Assembly (NCBI GenBank): GCA_963971305.1
Contig: OZ020311.1
Span: 4,154,001 to 4,218,000, forward strand
Source of the DNA: Arcuatula senhousia
Taxonomy: Eukaryota; Mollusca; Bivalvia; Mytilida; Mytilidae
DNA: 64,000 nt
Reading direction: 5' to 3'
In this document: one piece after another, positions 33,348 to 45,700 of the stretch
Position numbering within the stretch: position 1 is the first letter of the stretch
Layout: every line of letters begins with the position of its first letter
Position numbers and translations under genes: made by a program
The notes under the pieces: model-generated
Databases searched by the model: none
What the model was told of the DNA's origin: nothing
Seen by the model: the letters and a program-made list of their open reading frames with translations, nothing else

Positions 33348-34445
33348 GAAGCAAAGGTGTACCAAAGGGGTAATCAGTATCATAAAACCATAAAGACAAA
33401 GACAAAACCGGCAGACAAAAACTCATCACAACAAAACAAACCACATAACAACATAAAACACACACACACACATAACAACAAAACCGCATTCAGCAACGTG
33501 AACTCAAGTCGAAACGAGACTGAACTCAGGTGCTCCGGAAGAGTAAGCAGTTCCTGCTTGCTATAGCACACCCGTCACGTTGCCAAAGATCGATTAAGTG
33601 TTGGTCAAATCCGGAAAGGATGACATTACAAAACTCTATGTCATACCAACATCTGTGCTCATCTGAGAGATAGAAATCCCGTATTTGTAAACAAGCACAT
33701 GCTGTCGTCCGAAAAATTTCTTGAGTGATGACAACAACCTGGGAGCAACGTACCCCTGTGTTAACAATTTGCTTGTCAGCCGAGTTGCTCTATCAAGGAA
33801 GTCGTTGTACTCCCCACATGCTCTTGAATAACGAATTAATTGTGATACGTAAACTCCATATGCTGGAGCGGACGGAATGTTGCTACACAGAAAGGTAAAG
33901 TTAACTATTGGAAAGTTGAAGTCATCACGTTTGTCATAAAGCCTTGTACAAAGCCTTCCTTGTGTGTCAATTTCGAGAAATAGATCCAAATATGAAGCAG
34001 ACCTCCTAGAATCTGTAGTATCCTTTATCTCAAGTTCCTTCGGATATATTAGATGTAAATGGTCACCAAATCGAGGATTGTTTAGTGAAAGGACATCGTC
34101 AATATAACGAAATGTGAGATTAAAGGATAAAGCAACTTTGCGGTCCCTTTTGTCTAGAAGTGATTGTAAGAAGTCTGATTCATATGAATGAAGAAACAAA
34201 TCGGCAAACAATGGTGCACAATTTATGCCCATTTGGATACCTATTGTTTGCTGAAAAACACGTCCAACAAACTGTACAAATATGCTGTCGATTAGAAAGT
34301 TGAGCTTTTTTATTATTTGATCTTCTGTAAATTTGTTTTTCTTGCTAGACTCTTGGATGACAAAGTAAGTCTTTGTATAACCGACTAACAAATACTTGTA
34401 CCTGAGTTTTCCGTTCTTTTTTATAAAGCTACGTTTAATCAACAA
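33348..34445 (-). mobile_element. Penelope-like element, 5'-truncated, open partial frame
   Basis: The open frame 34445-33636 (269 residues) runs from just after motif A to the normal C-terminus. Motif C FRYIDDVLSL is intact. Motif B is altered (IGIQMGINCAPLF instead of IGIPMGTNCAPLL), which would be expected to harm the enzyme. The 3' UTR to 33348 holds the gctatagcaagcaggaactg hairpin block and an ACAC run. Older than the 15- and 23-kb copies. Confidence 0.88.
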
Positions 34446-34575
34446 AGAAATTTACAAAGGAAAATAGCGATAGCTTTACAAAATTTGGTGATAATACATA
34501 CACAAGCAACAACATTTATTTAGATATTCAACATCTATGGACAGAGAATCAAATATTTTTGAAATCTATGTCATT

Positions 34576-34848
34576 TTAAACAAACATTTCGTTCAAGGAT
34601 ATACAGATGCTAGTACGTTTTGTCTCCTTTAAGTCTTGTGGATTTATTGGTAGATTTATAGAATAGTCATCATCTAAATTATTAACATTACTAACAACAG
34701 GTTTATATCTTTTCTGAATATCTGTATAACAAGTGCATTTTACAACAAAGCGTTTCTCAGCTTTACAATATCTACAGAAACGATGGTCTGTAGGGATAGG
34801 TGGTATGTTATACCTTACTGTTTCAACAACTATAGGATATGCACTCAT
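34576..34848 (-). mobile_element. Remnant of a retrotransposon reverse transcriptase C-terminus
   Basis: The 90-residue frame contains RYNIPPIPTDHRFCRYCKAE and, after a gap, VVKCTCYTDIQKRY. This resembles the zinc-binding C-terminal block (RY..P...R.C..C...E..H.L..C..Y) common at the end of LINE reverse transcriptases. The conserved His-containing part is deleted. No upstream polymerase is present, so it is a truncated 3' fragment. Confidence 0.5.
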
Positions 34849-34859
34849 TCTAAGCTTCT

Positions 34860-35490
34860 ATAAACAAAATTGCTGGATTTTTTAAAACTAGACCAAAGAC
34901 AAGATACTTCTGCCCGAAACATATTTTGCTATAAAATCGATGTTTCCCTGCTTCGTTTATTTTAATAAAGTATAGTTGATTATTTACTTTCTCACTGAAT
35001 AATATAGTTGAATCTTATTTAAGAATGTGTATGCTTTTATAACAAGAGAGATTAATTCAAAATTGCTGAACAAGATGTTTTTTTTTCTCTACAGTTTCGT
35101 GTTTTGTTTTGTTTTGTTTTTTATTTTTTATTTATTTATTTTTTTTTTTTTTTTTTTGTCGCTTAATTTTTTTGGATAACGATAATAAAATGCACACAGG
35201 GAAAACTAACAAAATTAAATTCTACATCATTACAACTTACCAAGAGTGGAAACTTATGTATAACTGCAATGAAACGCTGTATCTTATTGAAAACTCTTCT
35301 TATATTTTAGTACTTATATAACTGTTACATTAAAAAATATAGGATGTAGTTTAAAATTGTTTGCTTAGGGCTTTATTGGTATTCAAAACAAACAAAGTTA
35401 ACCAAATGTAAGAATGATCAAAAAGAAAAAAAATGTTCGTGTAATACATTTCGATAATGTTTGTTTATATTCATGTTTAAATGTGTTATA
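34860..35490. other. No gene seen; dispersed AT-rich repeat at 35290-35480
   Basis: The stretch 35290-35480 matches 19860-20040 in order and orientation. Long T runs lie at 35100-35160. No gene. Confidence 0.45.
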
Positions 35491-35496
35491 TAATTT

Positions 35497-35658
35497 AACT
35501 GTTTGCTTTGTTTTGTGGTATTGAAAGTCGTTTTCAGTGTTTGTCGTACTTCAAACTGAGTGCATAAGAGTGTTATTGAAAATACTCTTATGCACTCAGT
35601 TTGAAGTACGACAAACACTGAAAACGATTTTCAATACCACAAAACAAAGCAAGCAGTT
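35497..35658. repeat. Near-perfect palindrome, 75-bp arms and 12-bp loop
   Basis: The left arm, 35497-35571, is the inverse of 35584-35658 with about two mismatches; the loop is gttattgaaaat. It can form a long hairpin in DNA or RNA. No coding frame. Confidence 0.93.
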
Positions 35659-35659
35659 A

Positions 35660-36236
35660 TATATAAGGTCGTGTCTTTGTGAAGCGTTTTCCTAAAAAAA
35701 AGTATTGGAAGCTGCTCGTGGAAGGAGGTGACGAGCTAGTGGTGGAGCATAAACTATAATTTGCCCGAAAGATATTTTATTCCACTCAATATTAAAGCGT
35801 TTTGAAAAGATAAATAAAAAAAACAGTCTCACAAAATAATTGCTATTACTCTGTAGAATGGTAAAAAAGTACATGAAAAATCTATACTTTTTGTGGTTAT
35901 AAAAAGACATTTGTAAACAAATATGTAATAAATTACACTAAAAGGATATTTTTTAAATATCATTGTATCCAAAGCAAGTGCTGCTACTTCTTGACAGCTT
36001 TTATGAGACAAAAATGTATTAGAATAAAATAAAATTTCATGCTTTCCATAACAAATACTGTTGTTGCTCGTGAAGAATGCTGCAACGATTTTTCGCTCGT
36101 GAAATTGCAAGCGTTACCAAAAAGTTTGGCTCAAAATAGATTAAACAGTGCCCCAAATTACAGATAGAGAACCAAACTGAATGGAGCGATTCTGGACATA
36201 TCTGATGTGAGTAGTATATCACCACTCAAATCAGCG
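35660..36236. other. No gene seen
   Basis: No recognisable features. Confidence 0.45.
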
Positions 36237-36952
36237 GGCATACTACACGATGATCCAGTAGAGAAAGCAAACATCCCCAACTCGCAGGTCCAGCAGGCTT
36301 TTTAAAAAAAAAGGAAAAGAAGAACTCAGCAAACCACAGTTTATCGATAGATGTGCTATGACTGGATCCTGTTAAACTGCATCAGATACCAGATAAAAAC
36401 ATAAAAATAGAAGGAAATAAAAGACTACTCCTTGGACTAAATCCACAAAAAAGCTTCAGGACCGGATGACATCTCACCAAGGATCCTTAAAGAACTATCA
36501 GAAGACATCGCTTCAATTCTGCTGCTGATTTTCAGGAGATTCAAGGGAAGTAGCGTCAATATGTATGTCCCATATTTAAGAAGGGCAAGGCGTTTCAACC
36601 CATCAAGTACAGACCCATCTCACTTACCAGCATTTGCTGTAAAATAATGGGGCACATAGAAACTAGCCATATCATGAACCATGCAGACAGAAATAACATC
36701 TTATACAACTTACAACACATATTAGGAAAAAAACCTGTTCTGTGAAACCCAACTGAATGAGTTCATTGATGATGTTACTAAGAATCTAGATTATGGACAC
36801 CAAACAGACTCCCTTATCGTGGACTTCAGCAAGGCCTTTGACAAGGTCAGTCACAGCCTCCTGATACGCAAATTAGACCATTGTGGAGTAAGAGGAAAGA
36901 CGAACAACTGGATCAAGAGCTTCCCGTGAAACAGAACTCAGCAAGAATTGAT
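36237..36952 (+). mobile_element. CR1/Jockey-like LINE fragment, reverse transcriptase, dead
   Basis: Conceptual translation across frames gives recognisable pieces of a non-LTR reverse transcriptase: KASGPDDISPRILKELSED, FKKGKAFQPIKYRPISLTS, SICCKIM-HIE, then VDFSKAFDKVSHSLL (motif A region). Frameshifts and stops lie between the pieces and everything after motif A is missing. It joins directly to the TRPV pseudogene at about 36953, so it has probably replaced that gene's 5' part. Confidence 0.75.
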
Positions 36953-36954
36953 AG

Positions 36955-38625
36955 AAGGAAACTATTTTAACAGCAAATTGAAAGGCAGACTAGGTGAACG
37001 TTCATTCACATGGTTTTTAACAAACAAAGATAACCTACGTTGTCTGTAAAACTAGGTGCCGTTAGAGTATTTCAGTTTATCTAAACTTGAAAAAGTTTTT
37101 CTCTTGTCAGCGCACGATATGGATTGTTTGACATAATCGAAGCCTATACTTTTGCAAATATAATGGCAACAAGTGTTACAATAGCCGTAAAGTTCCCCAA
37201 AACATAGTTGGCATTTCTAAAACCAACACCAATATCTCTCTTAATTGTCTCATGCAGTCAACATGTCCACCCCGTGAAAGAATCCATCATAGAAATTGTA
37301 TTTGCTTACGATTTCCGGAGTTGGCCTGCATTTCAAATAAAAGAAACTATTCCTGTCAAAAACATAATCCAGAAAAAGTGGAAGAAACTGTGCTGTGTTA
37401 GCCTTATATGGGCGCTTATTTATTTTATTTTCACGATTTGTCTAACAGTAGAAACAGTTAATCGGTCAGATCTCTACGCCTACAATTCAGTTAATAACAC
37501 ATCCAAACTATAAAATTTTGCATCGGGGCCTTTGGACTTGCGTTATGTGGTGTCTTTTATGGGTATCTGTTCGGATTTTTTTTCACAGAAATGATCAGAA
37601 GAGTTATATTCGGCGATCTGTTCTAATTTTCGGCCATTATTTCATTTATGCTTATTGCATTTACAGCTGTGATATATGCCTAATTGAATCAGTTATAGAT
37701 GTTGATGCATACAATGAAGCTGTGAGTGCTAGCTACAGTGGCTCTAATGGTGCCCTGCTTACAATATTTCGATTAATGCTATGGTTGGATGATATTGGAG
37801 TGTCATCACAAGTTAAACGTCCATGGCTAGCAATAACGCTATACATTATATGTGTCATTCTAACATATGTACTTTTAATGATTTCCTTGCTCGCTATGAT
37901 GTCTCAAACATGCTCAATCGTTTTTGAAAACAGATATCGACAATGGCACCTTCAACAGTTGTTTTATTTTGGGAAGATTTGATATACTTAGCATGTTTTC
38001 GAAAATGTTTGAATTTAAAATGCGAACAGACGTTCCGTGTATTTAACTTAAAGAAGCCAAAGACAGACATTCGATTCTTTCTTAAAAAAGCATTCGTTAG
38101 AGGAAACGTATGCAACAAAAGGGGGAAGGGAGGCAATTCTGAAAACGAAAATTGAAGACATACACCCTCGTTTCGGTGACACTGAGTCATACAGTCCAAA
38201 CCAGGACGCTGGGTTAAATCAAAAAAGCCCTCGTCAGGGGGACAGTAGAATAACCATCCCAATACCCCATGCACGTTAAAGACCCCTTTGTAGACTTCGA
38301 TAAGAGTAGGCTCAATGGGGGCCGCTGCAAAGGCCACACTCGCAAGCTTACATAAACATTAAGCTTGTGTCCCAATCCAGGATAAATGAATATGTTTTTA
38401 AAAAAACCTTCCCAGACTTTAATACTCCTAATTCCCAGTTTCCTTACACAGATTACACACCTTCCACTTCCTCTTTCTTAAACAGAACACGGCTACTAAT
38501 ACTATGAATAGATGAGTCGAATACCTGCTAACACTAGTCACAGTCGTTCATGAATACTCTCCAATATCTTCAGAAAGATCCATAGTTCAATTTGATATAG
38601 ATTTGCACTCCCATTAGTAATTACA
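36955..38625 (+). pseudogene. TRPV-type channel pseudogene
   Basis: A diverged relative of the channel at 11870-14364. Pieces in several frames match in order: late ankyrin region (GERSFTWF, LSAHD), the pre-S1 linker and S1 (VKESIIEIVFAYDF, IQKKWKKLCC, TVETVNRSDLYAYNS), the start of S2, then a jump straight to the S4-S5 linker (EMIRRVIFGDL). S5, the pore (LWLDDIGVSS), S6 (ISLLAMMSQTCSIV) and tail pieces follow. S2-S4 (roughly 80 codons) are deleted, with several stops and frameshifts. A SINE piece (38258-38397) interrupts the C-terminal part, and pieces resembling the tail (HEYSPI, IVQFDIDL) resume near 38540-38610. It cannot make a channel. As the intact gene has no introns, lack of introns here does not prove retroposition. 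Confidence 0.88.
38258..38397 (+). mobile_element. tRNA-SINE, 3' half only, inside the pseudogene
   Basis: Matches the second half of the SINE at 43233-43587 (gcacgttaaagacccctttg, gataagagtaggctcaatgg, ccaggataaatgaatatg). The tRNA-like head is absent. Confidence 0.85.
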
Positions 38626-38835
38626 TACTCAAAACAATCTTCGAGGAAAATCGTTTGCAAAGGTTTTTTTTCATAAATATCAATATTTTACTGAAAATTA
38701 AACTGCACACGTCGAATTATAATTGTAAACGGAATATCACATTTTTAATTCTTGGACGTTTCTTTATAAAACAGACAAATCTAAAAGCAAGTCTGAGGAA
38801 ATTAAAAACGTGAAATCTTTATTTGTTTTTTGTTT

Positions 38836-39480
38836 TTAAGCTCATAAGTGAGCTATCATCATCACTTGGCGTCTGTCGTTTGTTAACTATTCTTCAAAAA
38901 TATTTTATCTGAAACTGCCGAACAGAATTTAATCAGACACGTTAAGATTAATCTTTATGTTGTCTTAGACCAAATCTGTGCTTCAATTTTTCATCTGTCA
39001 ACCTTATTGCACTAAAACAAAACAAAGGGTATAATCACATAAAATGGCTTATAACTCAGAAACTGTAACAGGTGGTAAAAATCCAAACGATCCTTTCAGA
39101 ATCAAGCGTACTTCAACAATCTCGATTGGGTTGAGTTTTTCAGATGACTCCTTATAGAAGTAATGACCCTTCAATGGTAAAAAAAAACAGTGTTGCCTTA
39201 TAAAATAAAGCCTATAGCAGATAAAAAAAAGATGTTGCTTGGTAAAACAGTCAGCTTATTTAGGTTATATAAAAGTCTCAATTGGGTCAAAATTGTTCCT
39301 TTACGGTCAAAATAGTGTTATATTTTGTCCTATATAATGAAAACTATTGAAGGTGAAGAAAACCTGTTGTTTGATGAAACCTTCTGCTCATTAAGGTATA
39401 CAAAAGTCTATATTTGGTCGAAGTTGTCAAATGATCCCTTTTATAGGTTATGGTCCTGTTAAAAAAGTATTAGAAATTTA
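38836..39480 (-). mobile_element. Helentron-like tandem-repeat element, degraded minus copy
   Basis: On plus it starts ttaagctcataagtgagcta and catcacttggcgtctgtcg, the inverse of the right end of 53376-55316 (ccaagtgatga...agctcac...gagct). Three units of about 130-150 bp follow (shared gtataaaagtct and ggtcaaa-ttg phrases). No protein. Confidence 0.65.
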
Positions 39481-39845
39481 TTGGTAAAATCGTGTCAAAC
39501 AAGTCTGACGACCAGGCTTGTGATATCCCTCGGGGACGTTTGGTCCACCAGCAGCGGTTATCAACCCAGTAGTTTAAAAATACAAAACCAAACTATTGGT
39601 ATAAAACGGGTAATTTGGCTATGCTGTATATCGATATTTCAAGGAGTAAGCTCTCATCAGCAGCATTTGAATCAAAACGTTGGAAGATCAAAAACCAAAA
39701 ATATCGAATCAAAAGTTCTCAAAACCAAAGAGTTCGAATCCAGCACCGAGGATATCGACCATGTGCATTACAAGGAAAGTGTTTTAAACAATTTTGAATT
39801 TAACTATCGGTACAATGACAAAAAAAAACTATTAACATCGTAACA
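39480..39845 (+). repeat. Dispersed repeat containing ctcatcagcagcatttgaat, copy 2
   Basis: The stretch 39615-39770 matches 6330-6480. The open frame of 120 codons across it is not conserved in the other copy and shows no domain, so I treat it as non-coding. Confidence 0.6.
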
Positions 39846-40059
39846 AATTCTCAAAAGTTATTATCAAATCTAAGATGGTAAGTGATGATACGAAATTTGA
39901 ATAAAAACAGGTGCATTGCTATAAAAATTTTAATTTGAAACTTTTGGACAAAGTGTTATTACCTTTTAAAAATTTATGATACGCATTTGAATTGGGTTAA
40001 TTATTCTATTCCATTCTATTCCTTATCCTGAAAAATATATAAGGAAAGACATCAGATGA

Positions 40060-40545
40060 CAGCATGGACAGTAAAAACAAAGTATTTCACCCACTTCAAA
40101 GGACACATGATGTTATGCAAAGGTGAATGACAAGAACACAAAACCCGAGCAGTCAAATCTTTGTCTGCAAGCGGGAGAAAATTCAAATTACGTTATTACG
40201 TTATTACGTTTGATACATATAGACATGTTTAGAGGCATTATTAAAAACTGAAATACGAGGACACGACAAATGCAGAGGCATTTGACAAATTATCATGTGT
40301 TACTTTCAAACATAAAGGACCGAAGGGTAAACAGGGTAAAGATGAGTCTCAAATATCTTAGAGAAACAGACATAAATTGGAAGTTTCATAAGAAAGAGAT
40401 AAAAAGTACTCAGTAAATGATGCTTTTTTTTTCTTTTTTCTTTTTTGTCTAATTTCAGGTTCCGGAAAAGCAGGCAATTCGGTTGAAACCAAGAATATCA
40501 GCAATTCGATGAAACAAAAAGCACAAGAAAACTGGAATCAGCCAA
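40060..40545 (+). repeat. Dispersed repeat of about 450 bp, copy 1
   Basis: Block order gaatgac..aaaaacccgagc, aggcatttgacaaa, ccgaagggtaaa, gtctcaaatatctta, tttcaggttccg-aaggcagg and ttcgatgaaacata matches 62020-62440, and partly 63085-63265. A T run (about 40425-40447) is inserted here. Non-coding. Confidence 0.7.
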
Positions 40546-40659
40546 TCTAGCTCACGTCAGGACAAGAAATAACACTGGTGCACCGGAACGGAAAACTGTT
40601 CAAGCGTCACGTTCCAAGCGACCAATTGGTGTAGATCAAATTCAATAATGTACGAATTT

Positions 40660-40815
40660 ACAAAAACAGTTACATCAGTACTCACCTGTAAATGTAAATC
40701 CGTATTTGTCTGCCAGCACATGATTTTTTCGAATAAGGACAACAAATGAGAGCAACACAATCTCGTGTTACCATTTTTATGTCAGACGTGACTCTGTATC
40801 AAGGAAAAAACTAGT
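40660..40815 (-). mobile_element. Penelope-like element fragment, decayed
   Basis: The minus strand matches the C-terminal coding end of the family (the region for YGRHH-LIDKYG and the RLTQ-L block) with several indels. Confidence 0.6.
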
Positions 40816-40884
40816 ACTTGAAAGTGTTTCTTCGAATTTTCTTTATCTCTTATTCTTTTGGAGTTTTAAGCTGAAAACTATGGC

Positions 40885-41090
40885 CTCCCCCCACCCGTTC
40901 TATTTTTATCAACGGCGGCCATGGTGGTTGGTAGGCATGCACAAATTTCACGGTAGAGGACATCCTAATGATCAAGTTAAGTGTACAAAGTTTCAAAGCA
41001 ATCCCTTCAGTGGTTTCAGAGAATAACATTTATTTTTAAAGAAAAGTTAACGGACGGACGACAGACGACGGACGCTTAACGATGACAATT
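40885..41090 (+). mobile_element. Helentron-like element 3' end fragment
   Basis: Contains ttctatttttatcaacggcg and gccatg, caaagtttcaaagcaatccc, and ends in gttaacggacggacgacaga with cgacggacg. This is the same right-hand sequence order as the last unit of 53376-55316. Confidence 0.6.
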
Positions 41091-41149
41091 AAAATCGTTT
41101 TAAAATAAATATGTGTCATTATATCAATTTATTTCTCAAAATTGACACA

Positions 41150-41640
41150 ATAGGTAGGCTTTGTACAAAGCTCTGTGACAAACATGATGACTTCAATTTT
41201 CAAATAGTCAATTACAATGTATCTGTGTAGCAACATTTCGTCCGCTCCAGTGTAAGGAGTTTACGTATCACAATTGATTCGTAATTCCGGAGCATGTGGG
41301 GAGCATCATGGCTTCTTTGGTAGAGCTACACGGCTGGCAAGCAAATTGTTAACACTGGGGTACGTATTTACTAGGCTGTTGTCATCACTCGAGAAATTTC
41401 ACGGAAGACACCATGTGCTTGTGATAAATACGTGATTTCTATCTCTCTGTTGAACACAGATTTTGGTTTATATAGAGTTTTGTAATGTCATTCTTCCTGG
41501 ATTTGAACAACTCTAAATCGATCTTTGGTAACGTGACGAGTGTGCTTTAGCACCTGCGTTCACTCCCGTTTCGTCTTGAGTTCATATTGCTAAATGCGGC
41601 TTGGTTGTTATATATGTTTTATATGTTTTTTGTTGTTGTG
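41150..41640 (+). mobile_element. Penelope-like element fragment, decayed C-terminus and 3' UTR
   Basis: Phrases for LYDKRDDFNF, SNIPSAP and LLSSLKKF are recognisable but frameshifted. The 3' UTR block (cgtgacgagtgtgcttagc-like) follows to about 41640. Confidence 0.75.
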
Positions 41641-41644
41641 TGGT

Positions 41645-42580
41645 TTGAAACGGCGAGTTTAACCTGATTTTGAGCTCAAAACCTCCATTTCTCATTTTGA
41701 GGTTAGGATCAAATGCTGTTATATTCCTTAAAATATACATGTTATGCATTCGAATAACCGTATCTTTTTAAAGACATTTTATCATTACAGAGTGCGCAAT
41801 GTATATGGAAATAATTTTAAAAGAGTTAAAAAATATTTCTTCCCTGAAATTTAACAAAGCAAAACAGAAGACCTGGGTCCTTTTTTCTAAATTCTTAATA
41901 CTGGATAGGATTTTTTTTTTACTTAAATGCGATATAAAACCGTTATGTTGGCAGCCGTGAGCGTTTATCTCCCTCCTTTTCGTCGCAATTAGCTTTACTG
42001 CATGATATCCGACAGCAATAAAATTTTATCATGCATGTCTTAATAATATGTTCTTATAGTGTAAATTTCATTCATATCCATCAAGTAGTTTAGGAGCATT
42101 TATGCTAACGTGGGTGATAAAGAGGCAAATTGATAGACGAACAGACGGGCGGTGTGCAGACGGGAGGATTCCTGTTAACTAACCACGACCCCCTTCTCAA
42201 AAATGAAACTTTGTGTGTTGGGTGTATTTTCAAGAAGGACCAATACTAGCTTGGACAGACATGCTATTTGAAATATTCTATCCTCCCTTCGATTAATGGG
42301 CAATAACAAATTAAGTCAAATTATCTTTATTCCTTTAAATTTCTTGACTACATTCATGTTTTTAAAAAGTGATGCCTCAATCTTTTTAACCTTGCATCAC
42401 TCTGCCAAATTATTTATATTTTAGTGCTCTTCTTCAATGAATGGAAATTCATTAAAAAAATACTCTATAAAAATGCTTTCATCTCATCTATCGTCAAATG
42501 TCTTTTCAATGTTACTTTTAGTTTGCTGTGATACACTGTTTGTCTCGCTGTCATTTGTTTCGGTTGTTGCCAAGAGATGT
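41645..42580. other. No gene seen; 3' flank of the caspase gene
   Basis: The stretch 42040-42160 resembles the end of a Helentron-like element (tcatatccatcaagtagttt, acagacgggcgg). A minus-strand AATAAA (tttatt at about 42325) could be the polyadenylation signal for the caspase gene. Confidence 0.4.
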
Positions 42581-42581
42581 A

Positions 42582-42799
42582 TTATTTACTTAGATACAGT
42601 CGTTTGGTAAGAGTTGTCCACGTGCACGGCATCTGGAGACCGCCATTTCTAAACTGGTCATCCGTAGCAAGTTTGTGACGGACGGAAATCAACATATCCT
42701 CAAAGTGGTCCTCTTCATAGTTTTCTTCTATGATTTCTAGCAGTACGTGAATAAACCAAGCCCCGATGTCTGAATATTTTCTTCTAAAGGCTTTATTCC
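42582..42799 (-). CDS. Caspase exon: p10 C-terminal part and stop
   Basis: The acceptor is ttttgctag before GGAATAAAG; the terminal stop is TAA. It encodes the pocket Arg, GAWF, and the LTKRLYL end typical of the last p10 strand. Confidence 0.9.
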
Positions 42800-45700
42800 C
42801 TAGCAAAATAATAAAAGAATAGTTTATAGAAGCACACGCAAAATAAAGCAAAGACATACATGACATACCTAGCTGGTATATGTATTTCAAAAGAAACGGG
42901 GGTTATATCTTACGTCAAAACGGCAAAAACATGAGACGTCGCGTGGAAATCTACCTAGCTGATTTCCAGATTTCTTGGTCATTCGAGATCTCAGAGTTCG
43001 AGATAAGTTATGGTTATTTTTTTTTATTTTGCACATACCTTTTTTTTAAATCTGTCAAAGTAAAAAAGGTCAGATTTCGTTAAACGAGAAGTAGGTAACG
43101 CCTGATATCGAATCTTATATTACGGGACACAATTCTGATGCTGTATACAAAATATCAAGGACCTATGATTGGTAGTTGCTGAAAAAACTGTAACGATAAT
43201 GTTAAATTTTGCAAACATAGATCAAAATATGTGAGAGCCGGTGGTGTAGTGGTTAACGCGTCGGACTGCTAACACCGAGGTTCGTGGTTCGATCCTCGTC
43301 AGGGGTGAAAATTTCATGAACCGATTTTCTGACTCTCTCTTGACACCATTTGCGAGGATGGTCTCAAGAAACGATGCTAGTCCTTCGGAAGGGACGATAA
43401 AAGGTTGTCCCGTGTATGGGGAGAGCAATACCCTGTGCACGTTAAAGACCCCTTTGTAGAGTTCGATAAGAGTAGGCTCAATGGGGGCCGTCTACAAAGG
43501 CCACACTCGCAAACTGCTAGCTGGAGAGGGATTTATAGAAGCATTAAGCTTGTTTCCCAATCCAGGATAAATAAATATGTTTAAATTAAAATATGTTTCA
43601 ATTTTCGTTTGTGATATGCAGAACTTACTGAAGTAGTGGTATATGGTATCAGAATAGAATGTTTTTATTACCAAATTAAAGGGCCCATTTAGGGCATAAC
43701 ATAAAATTACATATGGCAAAACATTACAGAATGATTAAGTGTAACAAATATATTTCAATGGTACAGTAATTAAGGAAAAGGTCAGTGGTCAAAGGGAGAT
43801 AATAGTAATACATATGAGGATATAAGAAGCTAGTATAACCAAATTACCATGTCTACCCGAATTAATCACCACGCCTAAAACTTACCGTGGGTGGTGGCAT
43901 ATGCTATAAGAAGGTCGGCATCGTTTGGAAGGGACATATTTTGTAGATGATCATCAATAGTAGTATCATCATCATCATCATCATCATCATGATCATCAGA
44001 TACTATTAACTTCTGGGTTGCTGATCCTCGGCAAGCCTGTACAATGAATATCTTTGGTTTACCTGTATGCAATGGAAAAGGAGTGTAAAATCTAGTTTAA
44101 ACCATTATTCACTGTATTGCATCTGGTCAAAGCTATCAGCAAGAAAAAGACGATAAAATAGTGTTCATCTCATAGCGCAGTCTTTTTGATATGTTGGTTT
44201 GGGGATACCTTGTAAATATATTCAATCTTCTCAATCTTATTTGATAAAAGCACAATCATATCTTTAATTTCTTGTTACTAATTTGTCTATTTGGTCCTCT
44301 TTTGTAAATATATTCAATCTTCTTAATCTTATTTGATTAAGGCACAATCATTTCTTGTTACTAACTTGTCTCATTGGCACTTCTTTCCTTCTAAGAAACT
44401 TGTTTTTCGTAAATATCTAGCTAGCTTTGTCGAATTCTAAACACGATTTCTTACCTAAAAAGTTTTTTGTCACATCATTTTTGAAGTAGTTTGTTATTTC
44501 CTCCATTTTTATTTGCTTGTCATCAGAGGTAGCTACTCCGTCCTGTCCAAAAATATAAAGAAAGTCAGATGATATAAAAACAAGAGGCTCCCAGGAGTCT
44601 GAATCTCTCATCTGGTCTTAAGCTGTAAGAGCTCTTATATGACCTATAATCCCTATGAGTGTCATCTGACAACTTTGACTAAATGGAGACTTTTGAAAAG
44701 CTAAATGGGCTGAAATTTTAATATAAGCAGATAACTGCAATAGTTGTCATTCTACAGGGCAATAACACTATTTTAACCTTTAAAAGGCTATAACACCCAT
44801 AAGAGGTTATTTGACATATTCAACCCAATGGAGAATTTTGCAGAGCTTAATGAGCTAATGATTTCAGCACGCAACAGCTTGTCTAATCTGCTATAGTTTT
44901 CATTCTATAGGGCAAATGTAACATAAAATAGTGTCCGCTGTGAAATATTGTCTTGAGTGGCATTCACTCCTTGTCCTCTAGATTTTTCAGTGTTAAGTAT
45001 GGAAGGGTGGACAAAATTTCATAGGACTCTATTTTGCTTTACACAAAAACATAATTTCTTTTTACCTTCAAAGAGCCATAACCCCTATAAGGGTTCATCT
45101 GACAGCTTCGACCCAATGGTGACAGGAGTACAATGAGTTTGAAAGCCAGAAGTAGAAACAAGAAAGAAAACAACATCAAAAACAAGTACTTAACAAAACA
45201 ATACACATACAAAAATATCAATGTAAACTAAATTAAAATTTAGCAGTTCCTGCTTGTTGCAAGAAACACGAGACCTTGCCAACGATTACGTTTATGTCAA
45301 ATCCAGCGAATGGCGACACCAACACAGAAGCGTTAATTAAAAGTGTTAGCATCCAGGATATCACCATTGCATGTCATTAACAACTTGAATACAGTTTTAT
45401 TGAAGAAAACACAGAAACCTTAATTGGGGAATTATATTTTATTTTAACTAATTTTTAAATAAGTAAGTTGAATTTTAAATTGTTTACGAATGACCTGCCA
45501 TGCTATCATGGCTATGCCTTTTTGACTTTGGAGATACTACTATGAAATATCTCAAATGCGGTCAATCGAAAATGCGGATGAACTTTTGACACGAGTGGTC
45601 ATCCGTAGCTTACCGTATGACATTAATATGGGAAGCCAATAGAACCATAAACTTACCTCATTGCCGTGGCCCATAACAACACAGAAGAAACAATAATAAT

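Noticed and set aside
39481..39843. 120-codon open frame
   Set aside because: It crosses a dispersed repeat whose other copy (6330-6480) is not open; no domain or splice support.
43233..43305. tRNA gene
   Set aside because: Only the A- and B-box regions fit. Acceptor and anticodon stems do not pair, and the same head recurs in SINE copies.
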